Source: Sporobacter sp963675425
GTDB lineage: Bacteria > Bacillota > Clostridia > Oscillospirales > Oscillospiraceae
Direction: 5' to 3'
Assembly (NCBI GenBank): GCA_963675425.1
Contig: OY776214.1
Span: 310,001 to 374,000 of the forward strand
DNA length: 64,000 nt
The position numbers and the translations under genes are program-made. The notes beneath the pieces were generated by a model. The model did not search any database. It was not told where the DNA came from and saw nothing but the letters and a program-made list of their open reading frames with translations. Below, in pieces: positions 31,822-40,377 of the stretch; positions within the stretch are counted from its first letter, which is position 1; each line of letters begins with the position of its first letter.

Positions 31822-34800
31822 ATGAAAAACCTGAAGAAGCTTCTGTCAGTGGTTCTTGCCATCGTTCTGGCTTTCTGCCTGGTAGTACCTGCCAGCGCTG
31901 CCAACGTATCCGATTATCCGGATGCTGATGACGTAACCTACACAGAAGCAGTCGACCTGTTCACCGCCCTTGGCTTCCTGCAAGGCCGTGACACCGGTAA
32001 ATTTGATCCGCAGGGCCTTGTTACTAGAGAAGAGGCCGCGAAGATCATCACCTACATGCTCATCGGTTCATCCAGAGCCGACGCGCTGACGACGACGGTC
32101 TCCGATTTCTCGGACGTCGCCCTTGGCCGCTGGAGCGCGCCGTTTATCCAGTACTGCGCTACGCAGGGGATCATCAACGGTATGGGCGACGGCACGTTTA
32201 ACCCCACGGGCAACGTGACGGGCGCGCAGTTTGCCAAGATGCTCCTGTGCTCCATCGGTTACGGCGTCAAAGACGAGTACACCGGCTCCAACTGGGCGAT
32301 GAAGACCATCGCCGACGCAACCAGCCTCGGCATTCTGTCGCTGAACGTGGATTACTCCGCCGGCGCGACACGCGAGGAAGTTTCCCAGTACGGCTTCAAC
32401 GCTTACACGCTCTGCAACACGGTTGTCTGGAACAGCACGAACCAGGCCTATCAGCAGGCGACTGACATCGACGGCAAATCCGCCAAGGGCACCCTCGCCA
32501 CCCAGCAGGGCGTCAAAAATGATGTCAGCGAATATACCACCAACGGCGTCAAGTACTACAGATGGACGAAAATGGGCGCTGAACTGACCGGCGGCTATAC
32601 AAAAGAGAAAGTAATTGGCAGCAGCACGGACGGCACGGCGCTTTCCAAGCTGACCGATTCCAGCAACTCAAAGTACATTGCGTCGCTGGACGAAAGCCCC
32701 GTTTACTTCTACAACGGCACGGCTCAGTCAGCTCTGGCCTATCAAACAAATTCAACTAACATCGCAACGGCCACCAAAGTGGGCCAGACCTACCTGTACA
32801 ACGGCGTAGTTTACAAAGTAACAACTCCTGATAGTATTGGTGCATCAATCGCCAATGTTGTTGCCCACAGCGTCGACGTCACTGCACTGAGGGGCGTCAT
32901 CGTTACCCTCATCAACGCCGACTTCGACAGCAAAGCTGAGACGGTTAAGATTGTCCAAAAAACTGTTGACGTTATTACGGGCGACCCGAGATACGTTTCA
33001 TCGTCCGACACCGTGACGATTCCTGCGCTCGGCATCGTTAACGAGGCCGCTTCCAAGGTCCCGGGTTATGACACCCTCAAAGACAAGGACGTTGTGCTCT
33101 GGTACAAAGACAATGCCGGCACGTACCACATTGACCTGGCGACCTCCGTCACCGGTACAGTGAATAAGTTTGTATCCAGCACTTCTGTCACCGTCGACAA
33201 TACACTCTATAAGTACACAGGACTTCTTGCCTCGACGGCGCTGACGGATCTCTATGGCAAGATCGAAAGCTCTGCCGGTCTTGCAGATACCACCGTCTAC
33301 TTAGATGACGGCGGCTATGTCTGCTACACTACGCAGGCTAATGTGTCAAACCCGGCCGCCAACTATCTGTTTGTTACCGATATCAGCAGCACAAACCTAG
33401 ATAACCGTATAAGAGTTATATTCTCCGACGGCACATCTTCTATTGTTTTTTACAATGAGACTGGTGATAAACCTGTTAAAAACCAGTTCTTTAGCTACAG
33501 CGTAACCAATGACATCTATAAGCTCAAAGAGGTGCCGAAAGATCCCAACGGGCCTGGAAATGAGACAAATGATTCAAAGATGCAAGAGAGCCGCGGCAAC
33601 TATGTAGAGGCATCAGCAAGTACAAATACCAATACGATCAAACAGGGCCATGTTGATTTCCTTACGATCAATGGTACAACATCAAAAGTCCTCGCTGATG
33701 GCAAAACACGCTTTGTTTATACGGATGCCTCCTCAGGCTTGCACTATGGCTTTGTAGGCATCGCCAATGCTCCGGACTTTACTGCTGACGATTCTGCTGC
33801 ATTAATAAATGAAGACATTTTCGTCCTTTTTGCAAACCGAAAAGCAGTCTTTGTGTATGCCACCGGCGGCGACTTTACTCCGTCAACCACATCCGGCGAC
33901 TGGGTCTACATTATGAACAACGATAAGTCTGTGAACTACGTCAGCTCATCGCTCAGGACCTATACGTATAAGGCGCTTGTCAACGGCTCTGAAACAACGA
34001 TCACGACGACTCAGGGCTCCGACCAGTTCGCAGCTGGCGTCGGTCTGTATCGTGTAACCGCTTATGATAAAGACGGCTATGTCACGATCGCTACACCTGC
34101 CGGTGAAGCTTCCAAAACCAATACCGCAATACCTGCGGTTAGCCTTGTCGGTTACCATACGGGTGAGATGCTGTCCACTAATGGTGACTCTGTTTCGGTA
34201 TCCGGCGGTACGATTACGGTCAATTATGCCGCAGCCAGCATCCCGTTTGGCACAACACCCTATTATGGCGTTTTGAACGCTAACGCTAAGATTTACTGCA
34301 TCGATCCGAACGTACCGTCCACCTATGCGTATGAGATGACAGCTTCTGAGGTCAATGCGATTAGCAACTTCTCAGGCTACACTGTCGATTGCACCAAGAC
34401 ATCCAATTCCGACTCAACCATTTCGGCTGTCTATCTCTATATGCCAAAAACCACACCGCTTAACAAAGCGCCTGCGGTTCAGGTTAATGACACTAATTCT
34501 GCTGGTTTGACAGTTCAGTCTTTTGTTAGTACTCAAAACAGTTCACTGGCAGTGTATACTGTAAAAATCACAGGCACTGAAATTGCTGGTACTGAGCCTT
34601 CCACCATTATGCTTGCAAATGGTACTTGGGCCGCCACAATCCCGTCTTTTGGCGGTGTGGCGAGAACCAACGATACAACGCTTACGATTGATAATGGAAC
34701 TACGATGCCTGCTGGTGGCTACGAAGTCACATTCAATGTGGCACTGCCAGCCACCACTTCACCGATTGTTACCGTTAACGATGACGCAAGCGTAAAATCA

Positions 34801-35064
34801 TCTGCCATTACATTTGTCAATACAAACACCACGCTCACCATTACATTGGTTAACGGAACATTTAAATCTACTATTGCAGCATCTGACTTTATCTTCACAG
34901 GAACAGACTCGACTACTCTTGCTAACGGCACATTTAGCCGTGCGAGTGACACAGAAGTAACCATAACATTCTCAGCCGGACTGACCGGAAGCGACAACTT
35001 TGTTGTTGTTCCTGGCTCCACGCAGGCAACCCAGGCGACTTCAGTTACAGCAGTAGCGTCTTAA
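31822..35064 (+). CDS. S-layer protein with three SLH domains
   Basis: 1080 residues. The signal peptide ends at A-S-A-A, about residue 27. Three SLH repeats at about 30-205 follow (D-L-F-T-A-L-G-F-L-Q-G with F-D-P-Q-G; Y-C-A-T-Q-G-I-I-N-G-M-G-D with F-N-P-T; and T-S-L-G-I-L-S-L with T-R-E-E). They anchor the protein to pyruvylated wall polymer. The rest is long, Ser/Thr-rich and low in Cys, with immunoglobulin-like strands near the C-terminus (T-I-T-V-N, T-L-T-I-D-N). AAGGAGG lies seven bases before the ATG. The A/T-richer C-terminal third differs in base use from the N-terminal part, which suggests recombination of the exposed region. A terminator follows. Confidence 0.88.
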   Translation: MKNLKKLLSVVLAIVLAFCLVVPASAANVSDYPDADDVTYTEAVDLFTALGFLQGRDTGKFDPQGLVTREEAAKIITYMLIGSSRADALTTTVSDFSDVALGRWSAPFIQYCATQGIINGMGDGTFNPTGNVTGAQFAKMLLCSIGYGVKDEYTGSNWAMKTIADATSLGILSLNVDYSAGATREEVSQYGFNAYTLCNTVVWNSTNQAYQQATDIDGKSAKGTLATQQGVKNDVSEYTTNGVKYYRWTKMGAELTGGYTKEKVIGSSTDGTALSKLTDSSNSKYIASLDESPVYFYNGTAQSALAYQTNSTNIATATKVGQTYLYNGVVYKVTTPDSIGASIANVVAHSVDVTALRGVIVTLINADFDSKAETVKIVQKTVDVITGDPRYVSSSDTVTIPALGIVNEAASKVPGYDTLKDKDVVLWYKDNAGTYHIDLATSVTGTVNKFVSSTSVTVDNTLYKYTGLLASTALTDLYGKIESSAGLADTTVYLDDGGYVCYTTQANVSNPAANYLFVTDISSTNLDNRIRVIFSDGTSSIVFYNETGDKPVKNQFFSYSVTNDIYKLKEVPKDPNGPGNETNDSKMQESRGNYVEASASTNTNTIKQGHVDFLTINGTTSKVLADGKTRFVYTDASSGLHYGFVGIANAPDFTADDSAALINEDIFVLFANRKAVFVYATGGDFTPSTTSGDWVYIMNNDKSVNYVSSSLRTYTYKALVNGSETTITTTQGSDQFAAGVGLYRVTAYDKDGYVTIATPAGEASKTNTAIPAVSLVGYHTGEMLSTNGDSVSVSGGTITVNYAAASIPFGTTPYYGVLNANAKIYCIDPNVPSTYAYEMTASEVNAISNFSGYTVDCTKTSNSDSTISAVYLYMPKTTPLNKAPAVQVNDTNSAGLTVQSFVSTQNSSLAVYTVKITGTEIAGTEPSTIMLANGTWAATIPSFGGVARTNDTTLTIDNGTTMPAGGYEVTFNVALPATTSPIVTVNDDASVKSSAITFVNTNTTLTITLVNGTFKSTIAASDFIFTGTDSTTLANGTFSRASDTEVTITFSAGLTGSDNFVVVPGSTQATQATSVTAVAS

Positions 35065-35110
35065 AAGTAACGTTACTCTACGGCAATCAGCAAAATTAAT
35101 CCCATCGCAA

Positions 35111-35140
35111 GGAAGCCCCCGCCAATCGGCGGGGGCTTCC
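35111..35140 (+). terminator. Terminator of the first S-layer gene
   Basis: A 13-bp GC-rich perfect stem (35111-35123 with 35128-35140), four-base loop, then GCTTTT. Confidence 0.88.
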
Positions 35141-35205
35141 GCTTTTGCCCGGCCTGGGGAAGATTCATTTGCGGCAAAAAAAGCGCACAGAATTCGACGG
35201 TATAA

Positions 35206-35234
35206 TTGACATCATTTCCTTTTGTGACTATAAT
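35206..35234 (+). promoter_or_regulatory. Consensus promoter of the second S-layer gene
   Basis: TTGACA (35206-35211), a 17-base spacer and TATAAT (35229-35234), a perfect consensus. The transcript would have a leader of about 125 bases with several small hairpins (for example AGGC-GAAAGT-GCCT), as expected for a very abundant, stable S-layer message. Confidence 0.8.
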
Positions 35235-35368
35235 TGACAATAGGCGAAAGTGCCTGTGACTGCCGGCTTTATCCGGGAGCTTTAGCCGTCAAAGCCAAGC
35301 TTTGCCCCGGAAAGAGCGCCCCACGCTTATAGTGTGCGGTATATAGCAATCATTTATTGGAGGAACAT

Positions 35369-37912
35369 ATGAAAAACCTCAAAAAACTTGCCGCACTGCT
35401 TCTCGCCGTGGTTTTGGCTTTCAGCCTCACGCCGGCCGCCGGCGCGGCCAACGTATCAGACTATACGGACGCCGAGGACGTGACGTGCACGGAAGCGGTA
35501 GACCTCTTCACCGCCCTGGGCTTTCTCGACGGCATGGACGACGGCGCGTTTAATCCGCAGGGCCTTGTCACCAGAGAGCAGGCCGCGAAGCTCATCACCT
35601 ACATGCTCATCGGATCGGCCCGGGCGGAAGGGCTGACGGCGGCTGAGTCCAGCTTCACGGACGTCCTCGCAGGCCGCTGGAGCGCACCGTTCATCGAGTA
35701 CTGCGCCACGCTGGGCCTCGTCAATGGCCGCGGTGACGGCACGTTTGACCCGAACGGCGGCGTGACGTCTCAGGAGTTTGCCAAGATGCTTCTGCGCTCC
35801 CTCGGCTACGGCGCAAACGGCGAGTACACCGGGGACAACTGGGCCATGCAGACACTGGCCGACGCGGCCGGCCTCGGCATCCTGTCGCTGGAGCTCGACT
35901 ATTCAGCGCCCGCAACGCGCGAGGCGTGTGCCCAGTACGGCTTTAACGCTTACACGCTCTGCGACACGGTTGTCTGGAACAGCACGACGCAGGCCTATCA
36001 GCAGGCGGTCGATATCGACGGCCAATCCGCCAAGGGTAATCTCTCCGGGCAGCAGGGCGTTGAGAAGTCCTCGCGCTATATTTTAAACGGCGTCACCTTC
36101 TACAAATGGCAAAAAAACGGTGTTGAGCTCACCGGCGAATATACTGTCGACAAGCTGCTCGGCTCAAGCACAGACGGCGCTTCAATCGCCGAGCTGACAG
36201 ACCCCGCCAGTTCAAAATACATCGCAAACCTTTCCCGGGACAAAACCGGCGCCATCGACGCGAAGACCTATTACAACGGTATTGAGGCCTCCTCGTTTAC
36301 GCCGAAGGCCAACGGCGCCGCTGTTAATCAGGGACAGATTTATCTGCATACCGACGGCCATTATTATATCGCCGCCGGACCCGCGGCCAACAACGCCGCG
36401 GACCATCCCGCCGATATCGCCAAAGGCGCTATTGTCAAGCTCTTCAGCACGGACGCCGACGCCGCAGCGGAGAGCGTTTCCGTCACTGTGAAATGCGTTG
36501 CCACCCTGTCGGCCGTGCCGGCCGTCAACAAGAGTACGGACACCGTAACGATCCCCGGATTGGACGGCTGCATTAATCAGCCGCTGGTAAAGGTCCCCAG
36601 CCATACGGAGCTTAAGGCAAAGGACGTCGTCCTCTGGTATAAGGACAGCCTCGGCGTTTACAATGTGGAAAAGGCCGCATCCGTCACCGGCTCTGTGGCC
36701 AAATACGTTTCCGGCGCCAGCAATGCCGCCTCCACCGTCACGGTCGGTAATAAGACCTACAACTATTCCGGCCTTGCCGGCACGCTCAGCCATACAACGG
36801 TTGAAGAGTCGTTCGGCATCACAGGCGCCACATTTTACTTTGACGACGGCGGTTATCTGGTTGCCGTCCAGGCCCCGGAGAAAAATCCCGCCGCCGATTA
36901 TCTGTTCTGTGTCGATCAGGGAACCGCTGCTTTTAACCCCGTCGCGAAAGTTGTACTCTCCAACGGGTCGATAACCATCGTTACCGTCGACCCCACGGGC
37001 GACGCGGCCGTGGTCAATCAGTTCTTCCGGTTCGTCAAAACCTCTGACGGCGCATACAAGCTCACCGCCATCGCGGACGACGGCAAGGCCGCCGGTTCGG
37101 AAACACAAACGGGGGCATTTTATAACGTGTATTCCGGCGATCCGGCACAGTCAGTCACCATTACGCGGAAAACAGTCCACTTTTTAGCCAAAACCGGCGT
37201 CGGCGTCGCCAGCTTGTCCGGCAGCAACAAGACTGTGTTCCTGTATCAGAAAACAGCCACCTCCGTTTCGGCCTACACAGGCCTTAACGCCGTTCCCAGC
37301 TACGTTTGTGACGCCGCCGCGGAAAAAGTCTATGCGCTTTATATCGACGGCGCGGCCATTATGGTCTACGCTGTCGGCGGTACGGCAAGCAGCACGACGA
37401 CATCCGGCGACTGGGTCTATATCGCAAACGGCGCGTTCTCGGTCAGCACTGTCGGCGGGACCACGACATACACCTACCGGGCTGTCATCAACGGCAACCC
37501 CGGGGCCCCGGGGAGCCCGAATTCCGTTACGGTCAAATCCATCAACGATGCCACGACCTTCAACGGCACGGTCGGTCTCTACAAGGTGACAAAATATGAT
37601 TCGGACGGCTATGTAACCGAAGCCGACAACACCCCGTCGGGGGTCCATCACTACGGGACTCTCGCGGGTGATACCCTGGAGATGGTCAGCGGCAATATTA
37701 CGGCGGACGGCAGCACCTGGTACGTCCTGAACAGCAGTGCCCGCATCTTCCTGATCGATTCCTCGACAATACCGAATCCGCCGGATTATGACATCACGTT
37801 CAGCGAACCGACGGACGTTTTGGTGAATGCGCTGGACAGCACCGGCGCGACCATCGATTTCGTCGAGACGTCCTATAACACAACTATCGCCACGGTCTAC
37901 ATCTACGTGTAA
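35369..37912 (+). CDS. S-layer protein with three SLH domains, paralogue 2
   Basis: 847 residues. Signal peptide M-K-N-L-K-K-L-A-A to A-G-A-A, then three SLH domains nearly identical in layout to the first gene (shared N-V-S-D-Y, E-A-V-D-L-F-T-A-L-G-F-L, N-A-Y-T-L-C and T-V-V-W-N-S-T). Similarity continues at lower level through the middle, with shared K-D-V-V-L-W-Y-K-D and S-G-D-W-V-Y-I. It is shorter and lacks the Ig-like C-terminal part. The start at 35369 has GGAGG seven bases before; the frame opens four codons earlier without a site. The gene pair could supply alternative surface coats. Confidence 0.88.
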   Translation: MKNLKKLAALLLAVVLAFSLTPAAGAANVSDYTDAEDVTCTEAVDLFTALGFLDGMDDGAFNPQGLVTREQAAKLITYMLIGSARAEGLTAAESSFTDVLAGRWSAPFIEYCATLGLVNGRGDGTFDPNGGVTSQEFAKMLLRSLGYGANGEYTGDNWAMQTLADAAGLGILSLELDYSAPATREACAQYGFNAYTLCDTVVWNSTTQAYQQAVDIDGQSAKGNLSGQQGVEKSSRYILNGVTFYKWQKNGVELTGEYTVDKLLGSSTDGASIAELTDPASSKYIANLSRDKTGAIDAKTYYNGIEASSFTPKANGAAVNQGQIYLHTDGHYYIAAGPAANNAADHPADIAKGAIVKLFSTDADAAAESVSVTVKCVATLSAVPAVNKSTDTVTIPGLDGCINQPLVKVPSHTELKAKDVVLWYKDSLGVYNVEKAASVTGSVAKYVSGASNAASTVTVGNKTYNYSGLAGTLSHTTVEESFGITGATFYFDDGGYLVAVQAPEKNPAADYLFCVDQGTAAFNPVAKVVLSNGSITIVTVDPTGDAAVVNQFFRFVKTSDGAYKLTAIADDGKAAGSETQTGAFYNVYSGDPAQSVTITRKTVHFLAKTGVGVASLSGSNKTVFLYQKTATSVSAYTGLNAVPSYVCDAAAEKVYALYIDGAAIMVYAVGGTASSTTTSGDWVYIANGAFSVSTVGGTTTYTYRAVINGNPGAPGSPNSVTVKSINDATTFNGTVGLYKVTKYDSDGYVTEADNTPSGVHHYGTLAGDTLEMVSGNITADGSTWYVLNSSARIFLIDSSTIPNPPDYDITFSEPTDVLVNALDSTGATIDFVETSYNTTIATVYIYV

Positions 37913-37943
37913 TAAACCGTCACATTTAAATATTGTTGAAGTG

Positions 37944-37976
37944 AAGCCCCGCCATGCTCAGTTTTTGGCGGGGCTT
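37944..37976 (+). terminator. Terminator of the second S-layer gene
   Basis: An 11-bp stem (37944-37954 with 37966-37976) closing an 11-base loop, followed by TCTTATTTTT. Confidence 0.85.
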
Positions 37977-38335
37977 TCTTATTTTTGGCGATCAGGGCTT
38001 CGTCCGTCCGGCCCTTACTTTTTACAAAACGCTATAACTTAATGTGAATATTTTAACTAAATTACCTGTATCTGGATTGCGCTATTGTAACAAATTTAGT
38101 ATTTGTACGCCGTTTTCGTTCGACACGACTTATATGCAGTGTTAATATAATATTGAGCGTGAAGGATTCATGCTCAATATCAAAATGTCCTATTTTTTCG
38201 CCGTTTAGACGGCAAAAAAAAAGTTGGACAATAACCTCCCATGCTCATCATGCTCCATGCTTGCTGCACGCAGAGCGCATGTGAGGTTAAAAAGACCTGT
38301 CGCGCGCATCGTAATATTTCTTGGAGGTGTACATT
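37977..38335. other. Intergenic region with two hairpins, no gene seen
   Basis: AT-rich. One perfect 9-bp inverted repeat (38150-38158 with 38172-38180) has a 13-base loop. A second hairpin (GCCGT/ACGGC at 38200-38213) is flanked by T- and A-runs. No coding frame with a ribosome site was found before the GNAT gene. Confidence 0.5.
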
Positions 38336-38764
38336 TTGTTAGATGTTACATACCGGCCGTTTGCCGAGGAAGACTGCGCCCAGGCCCTGGAATTTTTGGC
38401 GGGATTGCCCGGCGTTCATCTTCACAAAAACGGAGAAGACACCGTCGACGGGATCAAGGCGTATCTGGAACGTAATCCGGGCATGAGCTTTGTCGCCATT
38501 GCCGACGGAGAAATTGTCGGCACGATCTTATGCGGCCATGATGGCCGGCGCGGGTACATCCATCATCTGGCGGTTGACCGCCGCCACGAGAAAAAAGGCG
38601 TCGGAAAAAAGCTGGTGTTGCTGGCTACCGAACAGCTCAAGGCCTGCAACATCAAAAAAAGCGCCGTATTTGTCCTGAAGGAAAACGATATCGGCGAAGC
38701 GTTTTACAAGTCCCTGCGCTGGAAAGAAGAAAACAGCGTTAAAATCTACGCCAAAACAATCTGA
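38336..38764 (+). CDS. GNAT-family N-acetyltransferase
   Basis: 142-residue acetyltransferase with the acetyl-CoA pyrophosphate loop R-R-H-E-K-K-G-V-G-K-K-L and flanking strands F-V-A-I-A-D-G-E-I-V-G-T and Y-I-H-H-L-A-V. The C-terminal E-A-F-Y-K-S-L-R-W matches the family. The start is a TTG at 38336, eight bases after GGAGG (38323-38327); the frame runs five codons further up through the ribosome site. Substrate unknown (amino group of a small molecule, antibiotic or protein). Single gene. Confidence 0.85.
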   Translation: MLDVTYRPFAEEDCAQALEFLAGLPGVHLHKNGEDTVDGIKAYLERNPGMSFVAIADGEIVGTILCGHDGRRGYIHHLAVDRRHEKKGVGKKLVLLATEQLKACNIKKSAVFVLKENDIGEAFYKSLRWKEENSVKIYAKTI

Positions 38765-38788
38765 CAGATATAAAGAAAGCCTCGCAGA

Positions 38789-38969
38789 GTTTCCGTCGCG
38801 CACGACGGAAACAAAATAAATCTGTCATTTTCGAGGACATGCGCATCGAAAATGACACTTATCATGGCGGTTGCGGCAGAGCAACCGTTATGTAATCTTC
38901 TTGTCGACAAAGCCCGGAGGGCTTTGTCGACAGCTTAAAAAGCAGAAAGGCGAGATCTTTCTGCTTTTT
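38789..38969. repeat. Array of five consecutive hairpins
   Basis: Perfect stems occur at 38789-38798/38803-38812 (10 bp), 38823-38834/38846-38857 (12 bp), 38868-38874/38881-38887 (7 bp), 38903-38915/38919-38931 (13 bp) and 38937-38949/38957-38969 (13 bp, with A and T runs). The last is a bidirectional terminator for the convergent GNAT and cdd genes. The fourth ends in GTCGACAGCTT, nearly the same as the right tip of the MITE-like repeat at 21729, so the array may contain a diverged relative. Confidence 0.65.
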
Positions 38970-38986
38970 TACGTGTCAAACAAGAT

Positions 38987-39400
38987 TTATGCCAGATTGT
39001 CCGGCCCGAAGCCGAGCGGCAGAATATCGCGGAGCTGATAGACCTTCAGGTCGTCCGCGCCGCTTCCCAAAATGATATCAAACGGCTTGCCGGCGCAAAA
39101 CTCCGTCATCACCTGCCGGCACACGCCGCAGGGTGAAACGCCGTCGTCCGGACCCGCGCCCTGTTTGCCGCCGGCTATCGCTATGGCCTTAAAGTCCCGC
39201 TTCCCGTCCGACACCGCCTTAAAAAAAGCCACCCGCTCGGCGCAGACCGTCGGCGTGAACGCCGCGTTTTCAATATTGCTCCCCGTATAGACGCTGCCGT
39301 CGGCGCACAGCAGCGCCGCGCCCACCGCGAAGTGGGAATACGGCGCGTAAGACCGGCCCCGTGCCTCGGCCGCCTTATTAAAAAGCGCCGCGTAATCCAT
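38987..39400 (-). CDS. cdd: Cytidine deaminase
   Basis: 137 residues, homotetrameric zinc type. It deaminates cytidine and deoxycytidine. The zinc site is C-A-E-R-V-A (Cys with the catalytic Glu) and P-C-G-V-C-R-Q. N-terminal S-Y-A-P-Y-S-H-F-A-V-G-A-A is characteristic. Its ATG is one base after the deoC stop, so the two are translated together as a pyrimidine deoxynucleoside salvage unit; the phosphorylase that would link them is not in the window. Confidence 0.93.
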   Translation of the reverse strand: MDYAALFNKAAEARGRSYAPYSHFAVGAALLCADGSVYTGSNIENAAFTPTVCAERVAFFKAVSDGKRDFKAIAIAGGKQGAGPDDGVSPCGVCRQVMTEFCAGKPFDIILGSGADDLKVYQLRDILPLGFGPDNLA

Positions 39401-39401
39401 A

Positions 39402-40061
39402 CTAGCGCCCCTCCTCTTCCTTGAGAATCCGGATCAGCCGGCTTGTCCCGAGCCGCGCGCAGCCGAGCCGCACATATTCCGCCGCGTCCTCAAAGCCGGA
39501 TATACCGCCCGAGGCTTTCACCTTCACCCCGGCACCGATCTGCTCCAGCATGAGCTTAACGTCGTCAAACGTCGCGCCGCCGGTTGAAAAGCCGGTCGAT
39601 GTCTTGATATAATCCGCGCCCGCGTCCGTCACGACGCGGCACATCGTTTTCTTCTCCTCGTCCGTTAAAAGGCATGTCTCAATAATCACTTTTAAAATCC
39701 GGCTGCCGCATACTTCCCGGACAGCGCTGATTTCATCCTGAACTAATTTAAGATCGCCCGCCTTGAGCGCGCCGATATTGATCACCATGTCGATCTCGTC
39801 CGCGCCGTTTTCAACGGCGTCCTTAGCCTCAAACACCTTGACCGCTGTCGTGTTATATCCGTTGGGAAACCCGATCACCGTACAGACCTTCAGGCGTTCG
39901 CCGGCAAATTCCTTTGCCCGCCGGACAAACGACGGCGGGATGCACACGCTGGCCGCGCCGTATTTGATAGCGTCCTCGCAAAGCTCCTTGATTTCCGCCC
40001 ATGTGCATGCCGGGTTTAATAACGTATGGTCGACTTTTTTGATAATATCCTGTTGATTCAT
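39402..40061 (-). CDS. deoC: Deoxyribose-phosphate aldolase
   Basis: 219 residues, class I aldolase. It splits 2-deoxyribose-5-phosphate into glyceraldehyde-3-phosphate and acetaldehyde. The Schiff-base lysine is in Y-I-K-T-S-T-G-F-S; the second lysine is in V-K-A-S-G-G-I, and D-H-T-L-L-N-P and V-C-T-V-I-G-F-P-N-G are family signatures. The start at 40061 has GGAG eight bases upstream; an upstream in-frame ATG at 40112 would add 17 unrelated residues. First gene of the deoC-cdd pair. Confidence 0.95.
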   Translation of the reverse strand: MNQQDIIKKVDHTLLNPACTWAEIKELCEDAIKYGAASVCIPPSFVRRAKEFAGERLKVCTVIGFPNGYNTTAVKVFEAKDAVENGADEIDMVINIGALKAGDLKLVQDEISAVREVCGSRILKVIIETCLLTDEEKKTMCRVVTDAGADYIKTSTGFSTGGATFDDVKLMLEQIGAGVKVKASGGISGFEDAAEYVRLGCARLGTSRLIRILKEEEGR

Positions 40062-40176
40062 GAGCCGTCTCCGATCTCCTATAATTGAACGCCGGTTCAT
40101 CGTTATAGCCATATTTTCTATATTATACCGCCCATTGCTTTATAAAACAACTTTGGTTATTAATGCCCGTTTATGA

Positions 40177-40204
40177 TTGAGAAACCATCACATTATGGTA
40201 TAAT
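40177..40204 (+). promoter_or_regulatory. Promoter region with two inverted repeats upstream of the membrane-protein gene
   Basis: TTGAGA (40177-40182), 16-base spacer and TATAAT (40199-40204). The -10 box lies in the left arm of a 13-bp perfect hairpin (40198-40210 with 40214-40226). A second 12-bp inverted repeat (40281-40292 with 40302-40313) carries another TATGGTATAAT copy. The overlap of promoter box and palindrome suggests operator or attenuator function. Confidence 0.5.
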
Positions 40205-40377
40205 GCCTGCAAAGCAGGCATTATACATAAAACTCAGTCCTTTTTCTCACCCCTTTGGGGCAACCAAAAAAGATGACATCTTATACCATAAACGCTCTGC
40301 ATTTATGGTATAATACCAATTAGAAGACATCCGGTAAGGGCCGTATACCGCTCAAGGTATAAGAAAGGTTTGCTACC

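Noticed and set aside
35241..35368. Known riboswitch in the leader of the second S-layer gene
   Set aside because: Several small hairpins exist but no recognised aptamer core; a stabilising leader for an abundant message explains it better.
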